A stretch of DNA of 64,000 bases from Anisakis pegreffii (lineage: Eukaryota; Nematoda; Chromadorea; Rhabditida; Anisakidae), in the NCBI GenBank assembly GCA_035041965.1, contig JAPYMA010003060.1, positions 62,001 through 126,000 on the forward strand, written 5' to 3'. A program made the translations under genes and the position numbers. Positions 1 through 10,708 of the stretch are shown here, in pieces (the stretch's first letter is position 1; each line of letters starts with the position of its first letter). The notes under the pieces were generated by a model. It saw only the letters and a program-made list of their open reading frames with translations. It had not been told where the DNA came from and did no database searches.

Positions 1-1383
1 ATAGTAAATAATCGAAATGTTCTGTTATGATGGCTGTCATGATGTCTTCGATTAGGACCAAAATGAAATTCTCAGAAAATTGACACTCCTTTATATCTTC
101 AACAGAATTGTTATGTTCGTAAGTAATTTCAAATTGAACGCACGTAAAAACAGCGCACTACCCTCCATGGACAATGTCTTCTGCCTGAATCGAAATGTGT
201 ATAAATGCCTTATTGAGGGGGGAAGCCACTGAACAGCTGATTCTTTGGCAGAATAATGCTGCTGATTAGGCGAATATTACATGAAGCTTTTTGAACGAAG
301 GTAGGATTTTATGATTTGCTGGTAATGTTGTTATTGTTATTGCTTCACATTCTGTTATTGTTACGAGGCATGATTCAACAACGATTAGAGATACTGGTTT
401 TTAAAAGCCTTGAAGATGTTTAATTCGATTTTAGTAAAACTGGTTGATGATACGGATGATTCTACAGAGGAAACGATGACATGAAATTGTTAATTGAATT
501 AAGCGTGGCACATGAGCTATGATCACGCTCTGCTTATGGGCCTCGGCGATCACAACTGATATTTGGCCGAGGCAAAACGTTTCAGAATGAATTATCATCA
601 CCTCTAAAAATAAATTGAAACCAACGACGTTTGGTGATGACCTATCCATTAGCTTAAATTCGATTCTTGTTTTCTTGAATTCACGTCAAAGTTATTAGAG
701 GCTCATTTCGAACGATTCATCTACAGATTCTATTCAGGAATGGAAAAAATTTGAACAGTAGAAAGAAAACTGTTGGTGAAAATGAATTCAAACGTAAGAT
801 AATTCGTGAAAACAGCGTGTGACTCTAAAATTTCTTAATAAAAGACCAAGAAAATCATAAAGGAGAATTCCGAGTTCATTAAAATGAGCAGCACACGAGT
901 GGTTTAGAAAGTCGCTGAAGTTATAAGGGCTTTAAGAATGTGGATGAATCAAGGCATATTGTAATATAAATGGTTGCAGTAATACCTGTTTAAATGCGTC
1001 TTAACATGACAAAGCAGTGTTGATGAAAAACAAGTGAACTGCAGCTGTCACAAAAACAACATAAAAGTTAACGACAAATACAGTTTAACTCGAAAACAGG
1101 TTACAAATAAAAGGGTTGCCAAAACACTGTATGTTATGGGGTCACAATAATCGCTTCATTTTATGGATACTGACTCATTCGATTGCGATGCTGTAAAAAA
1201 GCGATCGAACTACGTCTTTCGACTATAGAAATACCAATCAAAACACTTGAAGTAAACAGGAAGTAAGTAATCAACACGGTCAATTGCAATAAACAAATGT
1301 TTTTCGATGCAGACGGCATGTAGAATTATGTATTTTATTTCGTTAATAGTAAGAATAATGTGAATTTGATCGAATTTAAGAGA
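1..1383. other. No gene recognised
   Basis: AT-rich sequence with only short open frames in all six frames. The longest, on the minus strand at 431-649, has no good splice context or recognisable motif. I see no RNA gene or clear repeat here. It may be 3' flank of the minus-strand candidate that ends at 1384. Confidence 0.5.
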
Positions 1384-1780
1384 TTATAATTTAGGATTAA
1401 CTTCACTGTTGTTGAGTATCCTCAAATAAGAAATGATCAATTCGAGTGGACCGTCGGTCCAGTCAAGTTCAAAATACCGGATGAGAACACACTGAAAGGA
1501 AGGAAGAGCATTCACATTCAAGAGAAACATTGGTCCAGCATTATCGATAATCATTTGCAAACTTCATCACAGCAACAGGGTTGGTGAATTTTGGTGATTC
1601 ACCTATATATAAACGCACAAAACGCGAGTAATAATAAGAAGAAGATATGCCGAATTTTATAAATTCATTAAGAGCAAGTACAGTCATGCCTGAAGGTATC
1701 AGAGATACTTCAGCTGCTTCATTATGACCCAAATTGCCGCAGCTGTTCAAATATTCAGCCAAATTCAAGACCATTAACAA
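1384..1780 (-). CDS. Possible two-exon 3' end of an unidentified gene
   Basis: Two minus-strand pieces join in phase. The terminal exon, 1384-1491, starts after a strong CCTTTCAG acceptor and encodes 35 residues beginning CVLIRYFELDW and ending at TAA (1384-1386). An open stretch from about 1780 down to 1619 ends at a GTGCGT donor after residues SRF, phase 0, which fits the terminal exon. The upstream stretch has a plausible ATG but no clear acceptor. I do not recognise the product. Composition and splice sites are coding-like, but open frames of this size also arise by chance in this window, so this remains a candidate. Confidence 0.28.
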
Positions 1781-3116
1781 ATCAAGCCCTTCGTTATTGT
1801 TCGAAAATTGCGGCAGTCAAAATGGCGGCCTGTTCAACTCATACCAACGACAACCGCAGTGGTAACCATTCAGCTTCTACACTAACTTCTCAGTATTGTT
1901 CAGCCCCAGTCTCGAAACAAAATCAAATAGGGACAATGAAAAAATGAGGAAAAAACATCGATTCGAAGAGTGATCGGTTCCATGCTAACGGAACAATCTG
2001 TATTGAAAACAACATAAAGTAAATGAGCAACATGACAAAAAATAAATTTCAATTGAGATTGCAATTGCAAAGAATTTTTCACAAAAACGATAAGGATACG
2101 TTGAGAAATATTGATAATATTCAATAAGTGTGGTTAATGTGCTTTATCAAGATAGTGATGATACAGCGATGGCTGTTGGTTACAGCTTGATACTCGAACA
2201 GTCACTCCGCTGGCAGACAGCAATCATCAAAGGTTTTGCTTGTTTCATTCATCGAATAAATTCATATGTTATTGGTGCACGTTTCGTGCTAATTTCACTG
2301 TCGTTTTCACTCAAAAATCTGGAAGCCCGTTGCTGGAAAAAAGAAATAAAACGAATTACAATGAAACGAATCTAGGTGAACATTTCGAATTAATTATGAA
2401 CGATAATTCGAACGGATGACAGTTTTTGTGCATTTTAATGATAACCGAACAACTTGTTTGTGATTCTGTCTGATTTTTTTTTTGTTGAAAAAAATGCAAC
2501 GGTACAGTAGGCGAATGCACAATAAACTGTAAGCAATATGCAACTTTTCATTCTATCATTCGTAACATGCATCAGCATTAATGAAATGTACTCAGATAGC
2601 AGACACTGATCCGTAATTATCGGATGGCCTCATGCAATAAAACATTTTTCCTGTGCTTTTTTCCATCTCAGCAATAATCGCACAGAAGATTGACGCTTGT
2701 TGCATGGAAATTGCAGTGCATCGCACTGCTCTACGCAATCTCGCACGAATGGATTTCGTTTAAGCGCATTACGAATGAAACCATTTTCAGTGCAAATTTT
2801 AAACGGAATGAAAATGATGAGAATGAAAATCACTTAATAATGGTGAACCAACGCCGATCCCCATAATACGTATCATTTCGACAATTATTAGTTTCATTAC
2901 GTTCTCTTCGATCAGTGGATGCCAGCCACGACTGATTTACTGCTTCGTCAGATGACTATTGAGTTATAATTTCAGTGTTTATACAAAAGGCAGGATCATG
3001 TCTGCTGGTGGTAATAATGGCGTAAAGGCGTTATCGTCGCTTATTACGGATCAAGAAATGATTCGGTGGTTACTTCTACCGCTTAAACTATGATAGCCTT
3101 GATATAATCAGTAAAA
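1781..3116. other. Intergenic, with one short ORF in good context
   Basis: Nothing recognised. At 2998-3093 (+) a 31-residue ORF begins MSAGGNNGVKALSS about 25 bases after an AATTTCAG acceptor-like site, which could be a first exon, but I found no continuation in phase. An open frame at 2130-2375 (+) has no ATG at its start and no supported splice sites. Confidence 0.3.
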
Positions 3117-6100
3117 TTAAGCGATAGATAGCAGGCAGAAAACAACTGAACAAACCCTAGTTGCCGTATCGATATGATCTCCATCGCAGAGCAACGAACT
3201 GAGTGCGTCAATTATACCGCATCGGTTGAATAATGGCAGATAGATGGTACATCGCCTTGTGACAATTTCAAGTGCATACACCATCCGCTCCAACAAAGAA
3301 GAATCCATATCGGGTCGTAACACTAAAGGTGGTACCAGAAGTATGTTACTAGCGCATAGCCAGTGTGTCTTCGAAACACTCGCACCGGTTAGAGCGTTTG
3401 CGACAGCCCAACCAGCCTCCTACAAACTAAAATTCTTATGAAAAGTTGACGTTCACTAGTCTCATTTGAGCTTATTTCATCAACTCAGTTCACCACACAC
3501 AGCACTGCTTCGAAAGTGGGCTGTCAGGGGTAGCGCACCTTGTTGAAGAATGAATTTTCTCTCAATGAAACGATACCTTCTTGACTCCCATATCGTCTCC
3601 TCGAGCAGCTTCAATAATCAATGTGACAAAATCGCCATTCCTTGAATCGAATAACGTATCAATTTGCGAAGGTGTTCCAGCAGCGATATTACTGATGATC
3701 CATATCAGCTCCTTACGTTGCACGTTACCTTTACAATTTTTCAACAATTGACCCTGAACGTTTTTGGAATAAAAAAATCTTGAAACGATAAGATCGAAAA
3801 CAATAATGAAGACCTGAGAAGGGTAGTGTTGATCTTATGATATGGGATGACTTGGAGAAACTTATCTCGCTCGTTGTTTATAAAATGATCTTTCTTCTCT
3901 TCTGAAGTGTCCTCAACGTATCATCCACAACAAAGTAGCAGTGGTATGAATCATCAAATCAAAGTTGCTGATAGCAATGTTTCCTACGTTCGAAAAAATG
4001 CTTAAAATGCCGAGAATACGAACCAGTTTTGGAAGTATAGCGGCATCGAGAACCACTTGCGTTTGGTCGTCATCACCTGCGACAATGTTGCCGATAACGC
4101 GAAGAGCCGGAGCTACAGTTATCGGATCGTCCAAAAGCACCATGAGACGTTCGAGAAGGCCAGGCATTTCAAGAATCATGTTCACCTGAAGAGAGAAAAT
4201 TGCGTTGATATCATCGACATTATTGCTGTCGCCTTAAATTTGGCCATTATCGCCATTCGTTTCTCATTTTTGGAATATTTGAGTTGGGTGCTTTTATCTG
4301 CTTCATGCTAAACGTTCTTCAGTGTCCGACGTAGGTGCTACTTGAGTATAGTAGGTGTTGGAGCTAGAGCCAAAAAAAGAAACGCAAACTACATCCAGAA
4401 ATTAGGTAGCGTAGTTTCAAGCTGGAATTGAGAATGGACTTCTGAAATATTCGCAGTTGGAGCTGGAGCGCAAATTTAAAAAATGCAGAGTCGAAGCCGA
4501 AATTTTGAAATGTGCGGGGCTAGGGCTAAAGACGAGGCGAAAATTTTGCAAATGTGGAACCGGAGCTAGGTCATCCTTTTCAAATTAGACATCATTGATT
4601 ATTGTTATGAGAAGTGGGAAACAGTGAGAATAGAATGTTGAAAGGATACCGGTTCAGCGTCATTGAAGCCATTCGCAAGATACGCAATACACCAGGTTGC
4701 GTCCCCTCTTAGCTTTTGATCATCGACGAAGAGCAACGGCAGCAAACCCTCCAAAGCGGCTTGAACTTGCTGCAAATAATTTCTGCAATATTCTAGCAAC
4801 AATACGTTATGAATTGTTCAAAGTTCAATGCGTCTTTCGAACTGTACACACTCACTTAATGAATAATTCGAAAGGCGCATTCGAAAGTCGGAATATTCCA
4901 TGGTGTGTTCATGGCCTTTTCCGGCTATTCGCAATTGTATAACCAGTGCACAGTATCACATTACTGGTCAAAAGTGAACATGTTGTGCTTAATGGATGTA
5001 TCCATCCCTATGAAGTAACGCAGTTCTGCGAATTCAGTTGATGTTGCGTAACTTACTGCAGGTGGAATATGCATTGAACCGCCGCGGAGAATCTGTGCCA
5101 TTGCCCAAACAAGATTACGTCTGTAACGAGAGTGCAGAAATTGCGTTCGATGAATGACGTTTATCATGGTAGCCAATGCACTTGTCTGTCGTACCTGAGA
5201 GTAGAGGTTGCAGCATTGCTAGCACAATTACTAACGGTCATTATCTGTTACAGCTGCCAACTAGTTGGGTATTCTGAGAAAAACGATGCTTCAAACATTG
5301 GAACATGTCAGTCTTTTGAAAAATATATGACTTCATTGACAATTCAGATGCAGAGTGGCCTAGAAAACAGCGAAAATTGGCCAATGTTAAAATTTCCAGG
5401 TGTCAATTGCACATTCAGATAGCATCGAGTTTTTGAAGTGGGACATCACATGAGGTGATATGTTTTTCTTGCATGATTCTCTTTCATTTGGAAATAAGCT
5501 TACAGCCATTCGGCAAATGACGCAATCAGAAGCGATATTTCCAATGGCCCAAAACGCCTGCTCTCGAACTTCTTCATCCGTATTCCTTGCGCAATCTACC
5601 AACGCGTCAACACCTTCCTGACATATGAATATGTGCAATGAGCATTTCAACTTATGATGACAGTGAATGAACCAATTTTTTTCTTTAAAACAAATGGATA
5701 AAGTACCCCAAGAAATTCATTACTGGTATTCTATTCATGTAGAATAGCGGAGAATCGACAATTATTTGAAACATACAAAAGATATTATTTTCTGGCAATA
5801 TTCATGAGGACAACATGCAAGGTTTGTTAATGCCCATGCCGCGTCCCTTTGCATAAATCCATAATTGATACGTACACAACGCACCAATTCTTTGATCTGA
5901 AGCAAAAAATTCAATGCAGAATGGCAGATTCATGAAATATCGTCAGTGCATTCTTCAGCTAAGCTCACTTCACTGCAGCAAACAGAAATTTTAGTCCAAA
6001 TAAATGTGCGGTCTATGTCGTATGAAATAAATCGCTGGTTTGACGAGAACAGGTTTTCCAACAGCATACCAGGGTATCGGCAAATTTGGCAGCGGCGTTA

Positions 6101-6619
6101 CCGTCGTAGACCAACAAACGACGAAAGTACTCTACAGCACAAGCCTAAATGATTTCTGTCAATAGTGTATGAAAGATGTGATACCAGCAATGCTCGATAT
6201 ACACTAGCAAGCGAAAATCACTGAAGATTATTTCAAGAAAGCAAAAGAAAGTAATAATCAAGACGGCTTGATTTTAGATATTTGGCGATGACGGAAAGGT
6301 CAACAATGAAACGATTGTCTTCATCCTTTAAAATGCTCTAAATAGCAATCTTCATAAACTGTCATCAGATATCATCAAATGTTTATTCGAGTTTCTTTAT
6401 GTGAACTGAAAAATCATAAAACCGCAACGGCTCCACCTGAGCTATGACCGAATGTTCATCTGACATCATTTTCAAGTAATTATCGGCTTCATTAGCGCTG
6501 AATTTCATGTTCAAATTAGAGCCGTCCTTTTGCAACACTGAAGACACCTCTGCCCCAAACATCCCAACCAAATAACCACGTCCGAGTAATGTGTACAACG
6601 AAAGTACCATAGAAACCAA
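3117..6619 (-). CDS. Importin-alpha-like armadillo protein
   Basis: Adaptor that would bind nuclear localisation signals (NLS) and pass cargo to importin-beta. Minus-strand exons: 6070-6144, 5777-5896, 5504-5617, 5195-5244, 5057-5120, 4650-4769, 4024-4185 (or 3988-4185), 3577-3753 and 3117-3419 (TAA at 3117). All agree in phase. A more 5' exon (6265-6337) encodes DLSVIAKYLKSS, but its join to 6070-6144 lacks a canonical GT-AG pair in phase; using an inner acceptor at TACTTTCG would restore phase and drop about five residues. An exon at 6437-6619 could supply the start. ARM helix-3 signatures appear in order: AAWALTNLA, AFWAIGNIA, VWAMAQILRGG (usual Asn replaced by Gln), TWCIAYLANG, LRVIGNIVAGDD, IWIISNIAAG, GWAVANALTG. 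I could not find the basic N-terminal importin-beta-binding (IBB) domain. The gene may be a divergent, perhaps germline, paralogue. The family call is firm; the N-terminus is not. Confidence 0.85.
4333..4577. repeat. Degenerate GGAGCT-rich repeat in an intron
   Basis: Inside the importin-alpha intron 4186-4649, diverged copies of a motif like TTGGAGCTRGAGC recur at roughly 60-100 base spacing, interleaved with AAATTTTGMAAATGTG-like stretches. This looks like decayed repeat or transposon sequence, not coding DNA. Confidence 0.5.
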
Positions 6620-6626
6620 CTCCCAC

Positions 6627-6692
6627 TTTATTTAAGCAATTATTACATGCAAATTAATGAATGCATTGACGAAAGGTTTTGAATAATTTATT
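6627..6692 (-). terminator. Two AATAAA poly(A) signals after the GST gene
   Basis: On the minus strand AATAAA occurs at 6692-6687 and again at 6632-6627, about 155 and 215 bases past the GST stop codon and just before the first possible importin-alpha exon. Either could direct 3' end formation of the GST message. Confidence 0.4.
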
Positions 6693-6845
6693 CAGAACAA
6701 ATTCATGTTACAGTTTGCAGTTGATCATAATGCTTCTTATGTTATCGACAATCGCTGCAGTGAGCGTCAATCATCTCTAATCGTAAGTAATAAACTATCA
6801 GCAATGAATATCTATCTCAAGATACACAGTTAAAAATCTTCACAT

Positions 6846-8203
6846 TCATACAAGAGTGGGAAGTCGATTGTTCAGGTGATCACGGATAGGTGGAAGGCTG
6901 TGAATGCGATCGATGTGTGCAAGAATGCTTGGGTGAGCATCCAGGCAACCTTCCTCGCCGAAGTCAACAAACTTCGAGAAAAATTCTGCGGCAAACACAT
7001 CAACCCACGTTACCTGAAACTCGACATTGATAGGTTCTGAGACAAGCACTGTCAAATGGTGTACCGTGCATTAAGAAATAATGTTGTCAGCGATGAATAG
7101 CCGCATGAACAGTTAAAATTGAAAGTGTGATCAAGTTAAACAGTGAAAACAACAATTGATTCCTATTCCGATAATCTGCACGAAACTCGATAGTTCACGA
7201 GAAAGCAACATAAATTTCTGCAAATCAGAGGGAAACACGAAAAACCTTGTTGCCGATTAGAAAGCCGTGAGGATTCCGTTCGAGGAACTGTTCAATGAGA
7301 GGTGCGAACGCAGCCAAAGCAGGTTGCACTCGCCGTTTAAAAAATTCTGCCTTAAAATTGATTCGTCAACAAACATCACAGAGTCACAATTCGAAAACAC
7401 TATAGTTCAAATTTTACGATCGATTCGATTGTTCCCTTAGACGTCCCACTGAATTTCCTTCTCATCAACAAACCGATCGTATTTCGAACGTCTACTGGCA
7501 TAAATTTCCACCTTGTCTTTTTTCTTGAATCTGAGCAGCACGTAGGGCCACTGTCTGATACCATCAGCGTTGTGAGCATCTGATATTAAGTCAGCAACCA
7601 TATCCAACTGAGCGTTTTCCAAGTCATCACGGCCATCTAACTCTGCAAATGTATTCTTCTTCGGTGCTTGCAACATCATCTAATTTATTCGCTGGTCATC
7701 AGTAATAAATTATGCTCTATTTTTGTCTGGCTAACTCAGAAAAGCTCTTGCAGATACTAATCGCTCTCTTCACTTCAACCAATTCACCGTTTAATTGGGT
7801 AAGCGAAGTGTCATTAATGACTGTCGAGTGAACAACGCTCACGGAATTTATGACCGAGAAATCGAGCGATTGCAACTGATTGCGCAATCCTGACACCATC
7901 CACTTCCAGCACTGGAACCTGCCCCAGGGGCATCTCTGGAAATAGCATTGCATGTTCCAATGTTGCATTCGGTAAACGAGTATGAACTGGAGGTTTGAAC
8001 GTAATGTTCATCACGTAATCATAACTAAACTGAAGCAAAAAAAGCTCATGAATTAACCATTTCTGTACTTTGGCCACGATTCAGGCGTGAGAATGATATC
8101 ATCAAAAGGTACTCCAGCCAATCGGAGTATTTGTCGAATATGTTCGCCTCGTCCACGCCCAGTGAAATAATAAAGTTTATAAACTGACGATCTGTAAGTC
8201 GAG
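6846..8203 (-). CDS. Sigma-class glutathione S-transferase
   Basis: Cytosolic enzyme conjugating glutathione to electrophiles; nematode sigma GSTs may also act as prostaglandin-D synthase-like enzymes. Five minus-strand exons with matching phases: 8058-8203, 7843-7935, 7512-7642, 7246-7350 and 6846-7013 (TGA at 6846). The thioredoxin-like N-domain begins YKLYYFTGRGRGEHIRQI; the Tyr of YYF aligns with the catalytic Tyr. The glutathione-site motif is GQVPVLEVDG...AQSVAIARFLG. The all-helical C-domain includes VQPALAAFAPLIEQFLERN and ends VTWVDVFAAEFFSKF...LPTLV. Length is about 210 residues, normal for the class. The fourth exon uses a TTTTAAG acceptor, chosen because it keeps phase. The start codon was not found: the first exon listed opens at a TTTGCAG acceptor at 8204, so a short upstream exon with the ATG is expected. 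It lies about 230 bp upstream of the importin gene on the same strand. Confidence 0.9.
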
Positions 8204-10531
8204 CTGCAAATGCAATGAAAGGAATGAGGTCACGTGCACTCACTGCAGAAGCACTTAACAAATGAAATTTTCGGCTGCGAAAGAAAAAAAGATATTGTTT
8301 GGGGTCGCTAATCGTTTCTTTCAGTTCACGCTTCACGTTCAGCTGATGATGGCTACTTATCTGGTTCCGGTCAATTTTAAAATTCTTAATCCCTGACATT
8401 TTCCAGTCATGTGATATTGCGTTTAAAAATTGCTTTATTTCAGAGTTTACGATCGATATGAAGCCAATGAATGTGGTCAGTGACATTCATTGGCTTCATA
8501 ATATCGCTGAAAATATGAGTAGATGAGGCTTTCCAAATCAGCGAAATTATGGGTTGAACAAGAGATAAGCTGAATTACATTAATTAATGCAAACGAATTG
8601 CATACTTTTGTGGTGAATGGCCATAAGTGGGACCACCTCAGTCAATGAATCAATGAAATCAATCTTACTCGCTCACTGGAAATCAAATCGTCATGAATAA
8701 AACCAAGAGCGGGACATATCAAGTGTTTATGGGGCGAGGTGTGTAGCGACGACTGATCCCTACAGCACCCTATTGCCAACAACACACAATCTAGTTATCT
8801 TGAAATTGAGTTTCTCTGAGCTGATGATCGTCTATTGTTCAGTGTGGAATATGAATACTCAAGAATGAACTTACTCAAGTCGCTTTTCACACAAAGCCAT
8901 TGAACAGACGACGCTGAAGAATTCTGCAGTTAAAACGTGCTGAATGTTGTTGAAGTGTGGAGGTGATCATGTTGTTTGTGGAATAAAATATCACATCTAA
9001 TTCGGTCATTTGAAGACACTTTCCATTTAGAGGACCCGTTGGCTGTACATTTCAGTTCGAAAAAAAAACGAAATGATAGAAGGTGTGATTGAAAACGAAA
9101 AACAATCGAAAATTGGGTCATCAATGGAGATAACGTCTGAAAAAGACAAGCGTGAAAGTGATCAATTCAACTGAATATCTTTTCAAACCAACTTTTGATT
9201 TATTATGAAACAAATATTTCTTGTTGCAGTGATACTCGATCATTCAATGATTTCGTTTGACTAAAACAAAACTAAATTCGTAGGATTTCCGAATTGGAGG
9301 GGCGAGAAATAATAATTTCACGCATTAGATTCCGAATATTTCATTATGGCTGACTGCTTCCATTTCGTCAACACTTCTGAATTAACTGGGGCTGCTTTGT
9401 TAAGAAATCGAAAATCAGGAATATTATGTTGCTGAATCCGAGCGAAACATTTGCTTCTGAGATGAATTCTATGAATGATTTCTAAGTTCATGCGCGAGTG
9501 AGTAAAAATAAGTAGTATCTATGAATAAGTAATGCGCAACGTCGATGCGAAACAGCACTAGCTTTATTGCATCATTTCATGAATTTCAAGCGATGTTATT
9601 CTCAGAAACATATCGTATGACCACGCGAGTATCATTCACGCCTTCTCGCATCTATGAGTGCGATACTTGTTAGAGTTAATATTCCAAAAAAAGATCTCTT
9701 CGAAAACATTTGTTTCGAGGCATATTGCGTCGTTGTAACGTGAAATTGAGATGGTCGGACAAGAAGGTGATGACTCAGGCGTATAATTTCCTGGGACCAC
9801 GCAGAGTGTCATCTTTATTGGTGCATTGTGCTTATGCTAGCACAAAACTCAGTGTGGCGAACATTATAAATGGTGTTCCGGAATACGGACACGCAAGCGA
9901 GTTCATGCCGAGGACATTTAGGAGGAGAGGTCAGTGTCAGAATCAGTCTTAGCCTCAGGCTCATTCTTCGGTTTGCAGTTAGATTATATTCAGACAAAAG
10001 TGCAACGTTCGAAAAATGTAATGTACTATGAATTATCGTCCAGCTGGTTATTGCGGCGAAGTGGTCAAAAAAATCACTATGTTGGGACCACGCAGCGTGA
10101 CGTTCAAATAGACAATACTTCATAAAGAACAACTCTGAAAATCCCGTCAATGGGATCTCCCATTCATTCGAACCTTAAGCGCAAGTTCAATGATAGTGAT
10201 ACACCACTTGATTTCCAGCAAAACTTTCCTCCGCAGACAGGAATCGGGCTCGCAATGTACCAGTTACCTGTTGGGACTCTGCCTCTGAGCTAAGATTCAT
10301 GCTAGTACGAGACTCCAAAAAGCTGGTCGTTCTAATCTCTACTGTCTTCCGAATATCTCGCAATAACTCCAGGAAAACATGCTGATGATGAAATGCACAG
10401 TGATGCTGAAAAATGCTGATGGACGAAAAAGTGATGAATGTGTTGCTGTTTTGATCATGTGATGTTTCATGCCCATTTAACTGCTGTTTATTGGAGGGTA
10501 TAAAAAAGCATACACGAACATTTAAGTTCTA
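8204..10531. other. Intergenic, no gene recognised
   Basis: Upstream of the GST gene and downstream of flp-19. Open frames at 8930-9124 (-), 9710-9952 (+) and 9815-10150 (-) overlap on opposite strands, lack good splice context and show no motif. GGGACCACGCAG occurs twice (near 9793 and 10084), a small direct repeat. The missing first exon of the GST gene may lie here. Confidence 0.5.
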
Positions 10532-10537
10532 TTTATT
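10532..10537 (-). terminator. AATAAA poly(A) signal of the flp-19 gene
   Basis: AATAAA on the minus strand, about 172 bases past the neuropeptide gene stop codon. It is the nearest canonical signal that I see. Confidence 0.4.
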
Positions 10538-10708
10538 ACTGAAATGAACAATGACCGGATATTCATAGAATTGAAACGATATTTTCACATTCATTCACCA
10601 ACTGATTGAGAAGTATAAGATTCCATCCTCCATTTCTAAGAACAACAAGACACTCAAAAAAGATCCTCTACTGAATCACAAAATCAGTTCCAATCTCTGA
10701 CAGATTCT

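Noticed and set aside
6383..6436. Continuation of the possible importin 5' exon to its stop
   Set aside because: A GTGGAG donor at 6436 joins in phase 0 to the exon at 6337, so this tail is treated as intron.
8046..8486. 146-codon open frame upstream of GST
   Set aside because: It covers GST exon 1 in a different frame. The true frame encodes YKLYYFTGRGRG; the rest has no motif.
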